A DNA stretch of 64,000 nt, taken from positions 744,001 through 808,000 of the forward strand of contig NW_002476507.1 of NCBI RefSeq assembly GCF_000189635.1, in the 5' to 3' direction. Shown here piece by piece: positions 27,683 through 41,550 of the stretch. Position numbers and translations under genes: made by a program. Source of the DNA: Tetrahymena thermophila SB210 (Eukaryota; Ciliophora; Oligohymenophorea; Hymenostomatida; Tetrahymenidae). The notes under the pieces are model-generated. The model did not search any database. It worked only from the letters and a program-made list of their open reading frames with translations, and was not told the origin of the DNA. Position 1 is the first letter of the stretch. Every line of letters begins with the position of its first letter.

Positions 27683-30600
27683 TCATTTTTTATAGTAGCT
27701 TTTGATGAAAGAATAAATATAATTGTTATTTACGACTAATTCATTAGACAATAAACTGTAAAAGCTTTTTACAATTATTATTTCTTTTTGAATGTAGTTT
27801 ATAAATGATCTCCAACCAAAAACTATGAATAAAAGTAGTTAGATAATAGAGTATAAAAGGAGGCATAACTGAAGGATATCAAGGTAACTAAAGAACAGCT
27901 TTATTACTTATTGAGTATACACAGTGGAAATTTGAAAGCTAAGATCAATGAAATCACCCAACTACATAATTTCTGAGATATTTATACTCTTATCCAAATT
28001 TTAAAAATTAGGCACTAGTGTATCAGGGGAAGTATTTAAATTTAATTCTAAAAAATTCGAAATATCTTGAGTATTCAACATCATATTTTTTAAACTAATA
28101 ATACTTCCTTAAGATAGAATTCCAGATTTAACTTACTAACAAGAAGTCTAGTCAAAATCAATTTGAAAAATATTACTGTTGTAAACAGATAAATTTTTTA
28201 TGTTCTACAAATTATAGAGAAAAAAATGGATTAATATTAAGGAATTTCTAAAAAATTTTACATATAATGCTTCGCAAGTATTTGAAATTAATGGATCTAT
28301 TAATATTTAATATTAAACACTTTCTTTATACCTTAAATACGAAGAAAAATCATTCTAAAAGAATGATAAATTTTATATTGATGTTTAATAAAGCGAAAGA
28401 CTCTATTCCATAATTTTTATTTATGAATCGAAGGGTACTATATTCAATTGACCGATTTTTTCATTCAAAAATAAAAATGAAACTGCATTTGCATAAATCA
28501 TTTGAGCTCTACTGTCCTAAAGTACACTTAGCTCATTTATAAAGAGTCTGTACTCTTGCAAAAAATTTAAAGTCATAAAGTAGTTTATCAAAGGATATAT
28601 TGACAAAAGTAATAAACAAATAATTGAAAAAATAAAGAGTCCTAGATTCCATAATTTTAGATTATTTGTTTTTGAGATTGATTTTTTTTTAACTTGGGTT
28701 TATCCAATATTTTTCCATTCGTTTCTAAGTTACTTTTCGCTATTTCCTTCATTTCTTACCTGATTCTTTTATTCAAAAAATCATTTTTAAAAATATATCC
28801 ATAAAGAAAAATAATAATCATACAATATAATAATATCAACTTACTTTTCTCAAAACTATTAGCATCTCATCGATTTGCATATTTCTTTTATTTATTAATT
28901 CACATGAAAACGTAGCAAATTATTACATAATTTTTTCTTTTAAAAGCTACAATCTAGCGTATATAGGTACTATCACAAAAATGATTAAACCAGATATCGC
29001 CATAATTGAGTATGTTCCAATTTAGAGATAAATATTTGTTTAATCCAACTAAGAGAGAGTCCAATTATAAAAATACTAAAAAGAATAAAAATTAAATACA
29101 ATTATTAACAAAAAACGAAAATTTACATTAGTAATTTGCTAGGTGTTGTTCAAAAGTAACTAAGAATTAAGATGAGTTATTTTTAAAGGTTCTAATCCGT
29201 TTATTTAATTAGTATACTACCATAAAATTAAATACAAGTGTTCAAAAACTGAGATAATATTTCCTGACTAAGGGGTTTCTTATGATATTTCATCAAAATA
29301 GTCGATTTTTAAATTTAGTATTGACTGACTTGGTAAATTTTATGATTAAATTATTTCTGCGTTATTAAGTGTTTCTCTAAATTAATTAAGTTATGTCTAA
29401 GTCCTGTTTGTTAAAGTGTTCTAATCATATATTTGTTAATTGCTTGGATTCATATACTAGCTTAGGTATTGGAATTCTTTTAACATAATTACTTAGCTTA
29501 GCTCATACAATATATTTGCTTTTTAATAAAAATAAAATTCAAACTGTTATAATAAATTAATTAAAAAATGATTTACGACCAAAGCTCAAGTATGGTATGA
29601 TATCTTAAATAGACTATTGCTGTACTAAAAGAGAAAAGAATACAAATAGAGTGAAGAAAAAAAGGAGAAAAAAAGCTAAGTAGCCGATTTTACTTATATT
29701 TTAAGAAACAGTTATATTTTTTTAAAATATAAATTTTGAAATTTTATTTTATTTTCTATTATAGGTATCTAACCCTTAATTTAAAAAATTATCTTCATGC
29801 TCATGCAGTAAGCTTCTTCTTCTATTTTCTAGATCGTTATTGTTTTCTTAGCTATTTATATTACTTAATATTCTCACATTTTTGTTAATATCTTCGTCTA
29901 AGTTTTCATGAGATACCTCGTTTACATCAATCTAAGCACTATCTTAGTCATAAGATTTAGCGTCTTCAGTATTTAAATCTGGGTTTGTAATATCCATATC
30001 TGAGAATTATTAGAAAAGAAAAGTTAAAATACTTGTAACCTATAAAAAAACAAAAATTCTTTTTCTAATAAAAAAATTTACTTTTTTTTGGAAGGACGTA
30101 ATTCTTTTTTTGTACTTAAAATAGCATTCTTATAGATTGCTTTCGAATTTTATCTATTTATAGTAACAGTTTATTTTAGTCAGTCATAAATCTAAATGAA
30201 GTTATATACAAATATTTTAAAATTTTACCTTGCTCTTTGGTTATAAATTTCTTCTAAGATACTTTAGAGCTTTTTAAATCATTGTCCTTTTCTTTAAATG
30301 TGTCTGTTTATGATCCAGCTTCATGGTATGAGTTTTCTTGGTAAAAAGTTTTAACATGTTCATTTAGCTCTTCTTCAATTTCTTAATTTTCTTTTTCATC
30401 GTAATGGTCATCTAAATTTTCAGAGTTATCAAGTTTATTATTCGATATCTCATTTGATTATTAAGTAATGTTATTTTCAGAGCTTATTTAATTAGATTTA
30501 TCTAATTATTCACTTTATATTTAAATTTCTTCAATTTTATCAATTTATTCCATTTATACTTGTTATAATTTAATTATCTTTTCATGATTTTAAACATTTT

Positions 30601-33600
30601 AACTCAATAAAGAGAAACGGTTATCTATTTAATTAAATTAATTTTACATTTAAATTTCAATAATTAAATAAATAGTTTGTTACTTTGCTGATTTTAATTA
30701 AACTAAAAGTTAGATTAAGTGTCACTTGATAATTTTCTTGTGTTGCTTTTTATATATTAAGAATCAATTGCATCATACGTTTTAAACTAATCTATTGTTT
30801 TATGATATTATATCTCAGATTAAATGTCATTTATTAAGTGGCTTTCACTTTTATCTCTCTCATTATCAATATCAGGATTAAATGTTTAAATTGATTTAAA
30901 GGATCTTTTTTTTTATTGAATCTATTTAAAGCTTTAATTAAATAAAAAACGTAAATTTTTAAATGTATTAAATATGTTTACTACCTACTGATTGAAGGTT
31001 GTTTACTATTATTAGCTTATTCTTTTTCATAGTCTTATTATATTTTGTGCTACTCTTAAGCATATTCCTCTTTATTTAAAGTTTTATTGCTCTCAGTTTT
31101 TACTGACATTTTAGAATTAGATTAAATTTGTTCACTACTTTTGATTTATTCTTATTTTTAAGCTTCAGATTACTAATGATTTAAATTTTCTTAACTTTAA
31201 TTTTGAATATTTTTTTCTAAAGCTGAAATGTTTTAAAAAATATTTAAATTTTGGTTTTTGTTTTAAAGACCCTCTTTATATTAAATGTAATCTAAAACAT
31301 TGAAAGTTTATATAATACTATCTTCTCTAAATTCAGCTTATTATTCTTCATTAGAAATACTTTCTTAGCTAGACGAATCATCATCATCACTGTTTGAACT
31401 TTACAATTTATGTAAAGTATCTTTATTTTAATTGTGTTCTATTTGTTCTTTTTCAATAAAGTTACTATCTTTTTTATTAAATTCAATATTTTAAATCTCA
31501 TTATTTAGCTCACTGATATTTCTATTTGAATTAAATTTATTTTATTGAATTTTAAACTAAGAACCGATTTCTGAAATATTTTTATCTATTTAATGACCTG
31601 ATATTTAAGTTTAATTGTCACTTACAGTTTAATAAGACATAATTCTTTCAGAATATTCTTAAACTTAGTTATTTTTAAATGGAGAGCTTAACTCTTCAGT
31701 ATAATTCGCTTATTATAAAACATTTTTATTGTCAGAATTAAGTTAAATTTTTTGTATTGAACTTAAAGATGAATTCGTTACCCTTTATTTGTCTTAATTT
31801 TATTCAGTATTTTATATAGAAACACTATTCATTTTATTAGATTTATTTTTGTCAATTTATATTTCTTATTTATTTAATTATTTCATGGACTTTGATTTTT
31901 ATTTTTCATCATCAGCTCTAGTTTAAAATGTAAGAATCCTATCAGAGTCCTAAATGAATTAGTTTTAATTGTTGTTTAATTTCGAATTATTTTCAGGATT
32001 AAATGTTTAAATCCGATCTAATTCCCCCCTAGACTAAAATTTAGTTGACTCTATAACCTAAAAATCATCATTTATGACTGTTACGGTAGGTTATTTAATT
32101 TCCTAAAGTGTTTCCTAGTTTTATTTTTGTTTGCTTGAGTTTTCTTATTATTGATTAAATTTTTTATTATTTAAATTTAAAGGTTAAACATCAACTTCAT
32201 CATTAATTTAGTTTAACTATTATAAATTTTCCTAGGTAGCATTAGAAATTTATTTTTTTAAGCTTAAAGAATTTATTTGCTCTTCTAACTCTAAATCGTG
32301 ATGTGTGTGTCTTTTTGAATTAGCAATAAAAGAATGAGAACAATAATTAAACGATTGATTTTTTCTAAATGTCTCACTTTGCTTATAAATTTTAATAAGT
32401 TTAAAATTAATTACTGCAATAAAATTCAATTATTTTACTTGATCTGATTCTTTGAAATTCTCTTAATGAAAATTCGATAACTACTATTCTTAGTTATCTA
32501 AACAACTAAACTATTATATGAGCCTTAGTGAATTATTTATTAAGGTTTTTCTCATATCTGCTGGTTTTTAGCTTTTAATTGATACTTATTCATCAAAAGA
32601 TTCCTTACTATCTATTTCTTAAATTTAATCTTTTGATTAAAATTTATCACTTTTTTATGAATTTGCTGTTTCGAATTTATTTAGGCTAAATTGATTTTAA
32701 TGACTATTTAAACTGACTTTTTTATCATATTATTAACTTTAATCGTTTTTTTAATATTAATTTGAATTTCTTTTTTCTTTATCTAAATAAAATTCTACTT
32801 TTTTATTATTTTGAAAAGATAACCTTGAGCTACTGTTAAACGTTTATGCATCTTTAATAGATGGATTAGACTTCATTAAAAATTAAATAGGGTCTTCAAT
32901 TTCAAATTTTTCATCGCTGCTTGTAGTTTGATATTCATCTTCATGTATTTTCGTTTTGTTTGGTAACAGAGATTTATTTACAATGAAATTTTACTAAGAG
33001 CCTTCTTTACTGTCCATAACTAAAAAAAACCAGTAAAAATAAGTAAAATGTTTAATTAAAAAACCTTACGTTTTGTTTCTTTTGCAAGCCTTTAAAATTT
33101 TCTAAACGATGACTGACTGTGTTGCCCTTATTCGCCCTGCTCAATAATCTCAAAAGTTTTTTTTAGTTATGCCCCTCCAATAAAAATAGATACCTAAGTT
33201 ATATTTTATTTAAAATTTTAACTTTCATATACGATATTTAAATAGTTTTTTTTACACCCATTTTTGAACTTAGTTATTGTTTTAAAGTTGACATACTTGT
33301 TAATCTTTCTCCTGGTTTGTATATTTTTTTTATCCTTGTTATTTCTATTTCTTTATAAATTTCTCCAATTTATGTTTTGCGGATCTTCAAATTTATGTCG
33401 ATATCTAGTATACCACAATTAGAAGCTAAAGCAAACATAAAAAACCATCCTATATCTTTGCCATTCTTTAGCATTTTGTTGTTTTTTTTAAATATATTAC
33501 AGTGATTTGCAGTTTTTGGATAAAGCATAATTGTCCCTATTTTATTTCGATCTTTGTCTTCTTAGTTTAAAACTTCCATTAGTGGTATTAGCTTATTAAT

Positions 33601-36194
33601 GTCTAAACCTTATAACTTACCTATTTAGTCATAAATGAGTTTGTGTAAAATTAATACATATTTTAATAATTAAATTACTTTAGTTATCGCCTAATACCTA
33701 TTTGAAGCATATTTTGTAAAGTGTTTTTGTTATATTTTGTATCGTGAATGTTTTGCCTCTCAAAGAGTATTTTTAATCAATAAGGATGTATTAATTAGAT
33801 TAATTATTTACTCTTTATATGATGGCAGATACTCCAAAATCCTTGCATTTTCCAAAAATTTAAAGCTTTAATTAAAGTACAATAGGAAATATGTAGTTTT
33901 TGCTATCCTTTGCAAAAAATTAGTAACGATTTTATTCTTTAAAATTTGCATCTTTTGAGCCTAATAGAAAGCCATTTTTTATAACATTTTTTATTATTTA
34001 GTCATGAAACTTAGCTATGAAAGAAGGAATAATTAAGTTAATGCTTTAATGTACCAATTCAGATGGAGGCTTGCCTATGATTTTTTCTGAATTCCTAGTT
34101 ACTCTTTTTTAGAATAAATTAAAAAACAAATACTTGAAAAATAAAATTACAATTTAACTTGTCCAATTTATTAAAGAAGAGAAACAAATAAGATACAGTT
34201 TCTTTAATCACAGATATTTAGGTCTAGTTCAGAAAATTACATAACATTAAATAGCTATTAACTTTTTATAATATTCTGTATATTGCATATTCTTAAATCG
34301 AAAATATGAGTGTAGGCATTTAAGTAGTATTGTAACTAAGAGCTATTTGGATTAATTTAATATACATATAAAAAATATTTCTCAAGTTCTTCAATATCAT
34401 GCACAAGACGTGCACCTATTTATTAAATATAAAATATATTAGCTATTAATTTTAATCTTACTAATTTTATTTACTCTTTTAATGAAGGTTGTATAAATCA
34501 ATAAAGTCATTGCTCAAATAGTTGTTAATATATTTGAGCTAATTTAAACATTTAAAAAGGTTTTAGTCAATATTTTAAAGTAAAAAATCATATTTAATTC
34601 CATCAAGCAAATTACTTTTTAAAATATTTCTTAGTTTTTGCTAATTATCAAACCTAATTTGTGCTTTCATTTTTAAGTCAGCTAAAATCATTTAATAGTG
34701 TAAAGAAAGTTTCTTTTAATGTATCATTTCATATTCTATGAGTAAAATAAGTGCATTCATTGGAGATTCACTTATTTCTACTTAATAAGCAAGGAAATAA
34801 AATGTTGAGCATATGTTTTCTGAGAATTTAAGTTTACTGTCTAGATAATTCTCATTAAGATATAAATGAATAAGTTTTTTTCTAACTTCAAAAGCTTAAT
34901 TATTATCAATATTTTTTAGAATTTAACTTAAATCTTTACAAGAGCACTCTGTTGTGTTTCTCGAATTTTAGCCATCTTGTTATTATAACATAATAGAGCC
35001 TTTGCTATATACAAATTTTCCCAGTACTTTATTTTGATTGCATTTATCCATATGTCGATTAAGAATACTTTCAAATATTACCCCTTTATCTGTATCCAAA
35101 TATGTTGAATGCTAAATATTCAAAATTGAATGCATAATACTCCTTAAATGTATATCAACCTTTTAAGGATCAGTTAGATCAGTAAAATTCATGTGAGGTA
35201 GTCTAAACTCTATAAATCTAAGGATATAAGTAGCTATTTACCATATAATCGGAATCGAAATAACTAGTATTGCTGATAGATCAGTTTAAGAAGTAAAGTA
35301 AGATGATAATAAAAGTATCAAATGAAGCAACAATCTAATACATGAAATTTAAAAGTAGAAGCGAGCAATTTAATAATCATAAAATATCATATTCTTCCAG
35401 AAAGAATACAAATCTATCAAAGAAAAAGCCATTTGAATAATAAAAACTATTGTTGGAGAACTTAAAACTGATATCCAAATGTCGCTTATTATTATAATTT
35501 TTGAAGCTATGGATTTTCTTCTAGCGAGTTTATCGTTCTTAGTTTAAAAACTATAAGTGAAGTCATGATGAACTAAGAGCAATCCAAATATCAGTACACA
35601 TATCGTATTGAATATACTCAACATCATGCCAATCAAAGTTACACTGCTATTATTTGAACTGTTTGTACTGTTTCCTATACTTTAAACTGAATTATCTACA
35701 TAGGTATACCCAAATAAATACATTTAGCTAGCTCTCATTATTGGAATAATTAAAATATATCTGTAAAATATAAAGAGAGACATAACTATTTTGTTTGTGA
35801 AGTTTACAATTTTAGTGCTAAATCCAAAAAATACTAACTATAAAGTTATACAACCAATCAGAGAAGCATTTATGATAGCTGAAGCTATAATGAATTAAAA
35901 CTATATTCCACCTATAATATTCATTGTATTTGAATAATTAAAGAGAGGATATATTAAAAAATACTATAGAACCTACTGCAGATTGCTTAATATTATTTGA
36001 TCATTGATTGAATTAGTATGATTTTAAATAAATGAGGATGAAGTAATTGATATACAAAATAATTACAAAAAGTAGACACTCAAAAAAAGATATGCTTGAA
36101 AGCTTGATCTGTTAAAAGGGACTACTAATTTATAAAAATTTTAAGTATAATAATCAAATAACCTCTCTTTAAGTTTTATTTTAGTATTCAGCAT
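27683..36194 (-). CDS. Multi-pass membrane protein with PAS domain (ciliate-expanded family)
   Basis: The start is ATG 36192-36194 and the stop TGA 27683-27685; about a dozen short introns give roughly 2,500 residues. The N-terminal ~320 residues carry several membrane helices (for example AYLFLSVYFLQLFCISI, LIGMMLSIFNTICVLIFGLL). Next comes a cytosolic helical region with a conserved-looking Cys/His segment (HMDKCNQNKVLG and ECSCKDLSQIL), then a PAS-type sensor domain (NLFQKRVTRNSEKIIGKPP, then NLIIPSFIAKFHDQII) and a segment GLDINKLIPLMEV. A long disordered Gln/Asn-rich part follows, then more membrane helices (YLAFFLLFFFTLFVFFSLL, SIMAISGLIIFVIVPIYA, LGLFIFSIICLLLLSIY) around an extracellular-type region, and a C-terminal tail after GWRSFINYI. 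This order matches the large Tetrahymena/Paramecium membrane-PAS family. The ligand is unknown; signalling is inferred from the PAS domain. Confidence 0.85.
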
Positions 36195-38824
36195 TTTTCT
36201 TTTAACAATTATTGTATTATAATAACTTTCTATTAGCTTTAAATTCTCTGCTCTTCTAATTTATTATTATATTAAGTAAAATGATTATTTTGATAATGAA
36301 AAGATAAATGATTTCATTTCTAAAATGACATACATATTATTCAAAGTGAAGCTTGATGAGAATGATAAACAAGAAGTCTCCCTTGTTGTATTTATTTATT
36401 TTTAATTTATAACTAAATTTTGAAAAATCTCTATATTTTTGTTAAATTAATAGAAGATTTTTTGATTTATACTTGTTAAATTTGAAAAGGTAGAATTAGA
36501 AATCTCTACTTCTTAATTGCTTATTTGCTTTCTTTGTAAACTGTATTCTCTTGTTATAAATAAAAATATTAAATCTGTTAAATTATTTACTAACTATTTG
36601 AAAATACGTTAAGTTTAAACCAAAAAATTATTTGCAAACTAAATTAAACAATTTTAGTTATTTATTCCAATAAATTTTACTTATTAAAATCATTTTTTTT
36701 ATAAATTTAATTTAAAAAATTAAATTAATCAAGATGTTTTTTTTTAATTTTTTGTTTTTATATTATATAATAAAGAATATTCTTATTTTTCCTTCTGTAT
36801 TTATTTGTGTTGAATTATTAAATAGCTATTATAATTGTTTATTATTTTTTAATAGATTTATGTATGGAATTAATTTTTAGTTAGTTAATTTTAAAATTAT
36901 TTTTAATATAAAAAGTTAGTTTTATTTAATATTTTTACCTTAATATTTATAAATAATTAAATTGTCTATTATTACTAATCACTCCATAATTTAATTTTTA
37001 AGTTCTATCTGGATTATTTGATAAAGTTTAAACTATAAAAAAAAACAATAATTTTCATTATTATTATTATTATTAAAATACTAGCATATTTGTAACATCA
37101 CAAAAAAATAATTTATTAAATTTAATTTTTAATAACTTCAATTTTATAATTAAGTATATTAAACTATTTTTCAAAATATATTTTAAATTTTAATATTAGT
37201 TATCATATATTTGCTTATTAAAGAATATTTGATGCTTTTCTCAATATTTTAAATCAAATTTTATTTGAAAATACATTTTCAGAAAAATAATAAATAATAA
37301 TTTTGAAAATATAAAAAAACAAAATATTTTTCAAAATTAATAAAGTAAATTAAATAAATAAAATTTTATTTATTTTAATTTTTTATTAATTAAATTCTAA
37401 ACCATATCATTTATAAAAGCTTAATGATTAAGATCTAATTAGAAAAATGCTTAGAAATCTCAAAAATTTTATTATTTTTTTTTCAATTGTTTGTAGTTGA
37501 GATTGATCTTTTGTTGAAATTATAATGTAATTTGCTAAAGAAAAAAATTGAGCTAAATTTTTATTCAGAAAACAAATTTAAGTTATTTTTAAACGAAGCA
37601 AAATCATACAAAATAAGAGTGTTTGTTGTGGTTGAATAATAGTTATTCTTTGAAAATGAATTTTTAGATAGAATATTTGTATCTAAAGAATTAATTTCTA
37701 ACTAAAATAAAATAAGTAAATTCGAAATGATTGATTAATTGAAGGCTAGTATTATTTTTTAGAGAAATTTGAATTAATATTAATCTTAACGTTTTTATGA
37801 TTATCGTTTTTTAAATTAAATAATTATGCATTCAAAATTAATGTCTATTTCTGATAATAACTAATAGCTACCAAAATAAATAAGTTCCAAAAAAGCTTGC
37901 TTGCAGAAAAAATTTTAATTTTCAGCAATGAATAAATATTTCTTCTAGTGTTTAAAAAATTTTCAATATTAATCAAATGTATGATCTATTACTAGAGTTA
38001 AAAATATTATCATTTAATTATTTATTACGGTAAATGTCTTAAAGAATTTTTTTAAAAAACCAAGAAATTTATGAATCAATATCTGTTTTATTTTTTAAAT
38101 AATACGAGTAAGAAAAATGAATTGTGCAACATCAAAAATTATTAGAATCAAAAATTTAATAAAAACATATTCTCCTATGCTAAATAAATTGATATATTTT
38201 CATCGCATGCATAACTAATTGTCTTTTTCTTTTAAAACTAATTAATAATTGTTTATCTATTTTCCAATATTAAAAACTCTCTTAAAACAAATGTAATATA
38301 TTTTGATAAAAAATTAAATGAGATAGATTGATTAAAAAAGACAATTAATTGTTAAGAGAGGGAAAAAATCCAAAGTATTAATTTTTGATATGAACGAAAA
38401 AACAATTAATTAAACTTAATGAACTATTTCTTCTTTTATCAAAAAAGAAGGAAAAATAAAGTTAAAGCTTTCTCATAGTTTTTTTTTCAATTTGACCTTC
38501 TTAATAAATATTACTTTTATATATGTATTATCAATATCTATCTCTCGTTATTAATTTTTCTGTTTACCAATAATCATGTCTATAGATTACAAGTAAAAAT
38601 AAATAAATAGAAAAAACGTAATTATTAAAATGATAAAAAAGGGGTCAGAAATCTAAAAAAAAATAATTTTATGTCTTCAATAAGATAATCTTATTAATGA
38701 TTTTCATAAATTTAAATAAATTATTGACTTAGTAAATGAATTGATTTTGATGTAAAATACTTCATTTTTGATCTTAAAGCAACAGTAAATTATCTTTTAA
38801 TTCTTTTTCTTGAATTGACTACAT
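36195..38824. other. Long divergent intergenic region
   Basis: About 2.6 kb separates the start of the - strand PAS gene from the + strand gene at 38825. It is mostly A/T runs with several ATT repeats (near 37061). One weak + strand ORF (37424-37984) is listed separately. An in-frame ATG at 38576 opens a short frame (MSIDYKQKQ...) that ends at a TGA near 38810 and is more likely UTR. Confidence 0.55.
37424..37984 (+). CDS. Weak ORF, 186 codons, possibly not a gene
   Basis: One open frame without introns runs from ATG 37424 to TGA 37982-37984 when TAA/TAG are Gln. The predicted protein is rich in Phe, Lys, Gln and Leu with a hydrophobic patch near residues 15-30 (KILLFFFQLFVVEIDLLL). No family was recognised. 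In such AT-rich DNA with one stop codon a frame of this length is not rare by chance, and codon choice is not clearly gene-like. It is listed so that it can be tested against transcripts. Confidence 0.3.
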
Positions 38825-40928
38825 ATGAAGGGTGATAAAGATAAAAGAGAATCTAATATAATCTTTGATAAATTAATAGAAAGAAAAAATCAAACAAAAA
38901 ACTACTCAATAAAAGAAAATACTAACAAAGAAATTTTGTATAATAAATTAATTGGCAATTAACATACATCCTTACATAAATACATTTAATAAAAGAAACA
39001 ATTGCTTGATTAAAATTTGATTTCTTTTTCTAATATTATCTAATTTAAGCTTAAAATACTGCTATCTGAATATAATACTGCCATTTTAAATCTAAAATAC
39101 GCTCACTCATAACGATACAAGAACAAAATAATATCATTAATCTGGTTTCTAAAACTATAAATAATCTCTATAAGTAAAAATTCATCTGGTGAAATAACAT
39201 AAAAGAATCAAGACCTCTTGATAGCATCGAGGCAGAAAAGATCATCAACATAAATAATTTTATCTAAAAGCTGCAATACTTACAGAAAATCATACATATT
39301 ATATGGGTTAGGATTGCTGTACGAATCGTTTGAAAACATAGTTTTTTACAGGTTAACGCAACCAAACAGATACAACAAGCGCATTCGCTTAGACTACTTT
39401 TAATCCCTTTAAGAACAGTCTCTGCATTTCTTTCCTATACTTACTTACAGGGAAGCAAGTAGTCATTCAAAATAATTTGAAAATGATTCTTCAATTAGCA
39501 GAATAGTGTAGTAAGAATCACATTTGTTGCTACTTTGATCCAGATTATTTACAAAAATAACACAGCCTCATAGAGTATTAGAGCCCAGGTTCTTCATTTA
39601 ATCGCAATAGCTTGGCAGAAGCTTTTTGGACAGACTTAGAATACTTCTATGAAGAAGACATATGGAATGAAATTTTTTAATTTAAAGTAATATTACTTAT
39701 TGAAACGCAAGGTAAAGGGAAGCATGCCCTTACGATAACTCGCTGCATGGACCCATCTAGAGGAAATTATTTTATTGTATACGATTTTTTAAATCGTAAC
39801 AGATAATATCGTGAAAAAGTCTTTTAAGATGAATCATCATTGAATGGCTATCTTAATACCATAGGAGAGCACTTTTATGTCTCTTATTCACCCTAGCCGT
39901 TATCTATCAAGCTTTTAACATTTTAATTTATTGATGATAAAACAGAGAGCGACATAGAGAATATAATCATCAATAATAGCTAAATGACTAATAAGAGCAC
40001 TAGTAAAAATAATAACATGAACGCTATTAATATTAATTAAACATCATAGTATTCTATTTAATAATAAATATAGCCTTAACAATAAATTACATGCTAAGCC
40101 TCTATTTAATAGCAACACCAAGAGTAATAGAAGCAAGAAAACATAATTCCCTTACATATACAACTCCAGTAACTCCCGTAAGTTCAAGGAAAATCATGCA
40201 ATTTGAATAGCTTATAGTCTATCCACTCTATGCAATCTCTTAATTAAAATAGAGGTTCAATTCCTTTAAAAATGAATAGAAACTCGAGTTAGTGTACACC
40301 TTCAGAAATACAAACAAATCAACCAAGTTAATCAATATGCACTTTACAATAATTTCCACAACACTCATGCAATAGCTAAGGCTAGTTTGTAAATTAGTAA
40401 AGGATGATCTAGTTGTAATATTTAAATTAAAATGACCAAAAATATAATTATTCTGTTCCTTCTGATGCATTCCATAAAAACAAGGTAATTAATTAAAGTT
40501 GCTCAAAAAATCATGAATTTTACTACAATCTTAATTCATAATCTACTGGAATTCCTCCAAGTAAATGCAGTTGCGGGTTTTAAATCAATAGTAATACTAA
40601 TTAAATAAATATTAACTCAAGCTGGGAAGTAGAAAATGGCTTAGAAGTAAATGAATTCAACTACTATTAAAATAACGCAATTAATGGTAATTAAAATGCA
40701 GATGATCCTGAAATATTAGAAAACGGCTAATCTAGCGACTCAAACTCTATTCAACTTAATCAAGAAGATAATTAAATTTTAGAAGAAAACGGTGACAACC
40801 CTCACAGTTTTCATTTTTAGAATAATGGAATCATACACTTTGGAGCAGAGAATGACCATGAAGATTTTCTAAGTGACGATGCTTCTGAAATTCAAATTTG
40901 CATACAATCTGCATAAGACTTGTATTGA
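38825..40928 (+). CDS. Protein of unknown function with Gln/Asn-rich C-terminal half
   Basis: Three exons (38825-38937, 39050-39173, 39225-40928) total 647 codons, with a consistent frame. The final exon has ordered sequence in its first ~230 residues with Trp, Cys and Gly positions that look conserved (YYMGQDCCTNRLKTQFFTG, WTDLEYFYEEDIWNEIF, ALTITRCMDPSRGNYFIVY), then a Gln/Asn/Ser-rich tail. GC content here is higher than in the spacers, which supports real coding. I do not recognise the fold. The start is uncertain: ATG 38825 is chosen because it leads directly into the open frame. Confidence 0.7.
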
Positions 40929-41303
40929 AATATATATTTGATAAAAAACTAGTTATTATATGATGCATGCTTACTTTGTTAAATAATGACAATTTTTAGC
41001 TTATTTTTTCTCACTTAAAAATAGAATAATTAGCCATAAAAATTATTGGTTAAATTATTTTTCTTTGTAAACCTCAAAAAGTAAATAGCAAAAGAACGAA
41101 CGAACGTATGATTGAGCGAATTAACTATATAACTAATAATAAAAACTAATAACTAAATATACTTACTACAAAATTTTGAAAAATTAGTAAACGAAAAAAA
41201 ATTAATATTCTTAATTTAAATCCTTATCCTCTAATACTGTCAAAAAAACAAAATAAACAAAAAAAAAACAAACAATAAATTATTAATATTTTCTTAATTA
41301 TAA

Positions 41304-41550
41304 TCATGGATTTTAAGCCTTATTTGCAGCTGTTTCAAAATCTCTCAAACATTCTTCTTATTCTGTAATAAATTTGCTATCCTAAATAAAGTACATTCTT
41401 CGACTTATTACCTGAAATTGCAATATTTCCATTCATTTTAAACATATTTTAGAAAACATTAATCCAAAAAAAACATAGTAATCAAACACATTCATTAGTT
41501 CTGTCTGTCAATTTCTCCTCCAAAAATGTCAATAATAAATTAAGTCTAGT
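41304..41550 (-). CDS. Possible small protein gene, TIM-like in layout (tentative)
   Basis: On the - strand a frame ending at TGA 41304-41306 gives SKFITEQEECLRDFETAAN near its end, much more gene-like (Glu, Asp, Ala, with GC-rich codons) than its surroundings. Removing a segment from GTTTGATTAC to ...AATTTCAG joins it in phase 0 to an upstream piece containing TFLEEKLTDRTNECV. The size and the spacing resemble small mitochondrial TIM chaperones, but the twin CX3C motifs are not intact, so this may be a diverged member, a fragment or a mis-spliced model. The 5' end is not found. Confidence 0.3.

Noticed and set aside
38576-38824. Alternative start ATG 38576 for the unknown-function gene
   Set aside because: Its frame meets a TGA before 38825, and the obvious intron there shifts out of the good frame; ATG 38825 gives a consistent three-exon model.
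40240-40470. - strand ORF inside the gene at 38825-40928
   Set aside because: It is antisense to the Gln-rich tail of the + strand gene, whose frame is open for 568 codons through this part.
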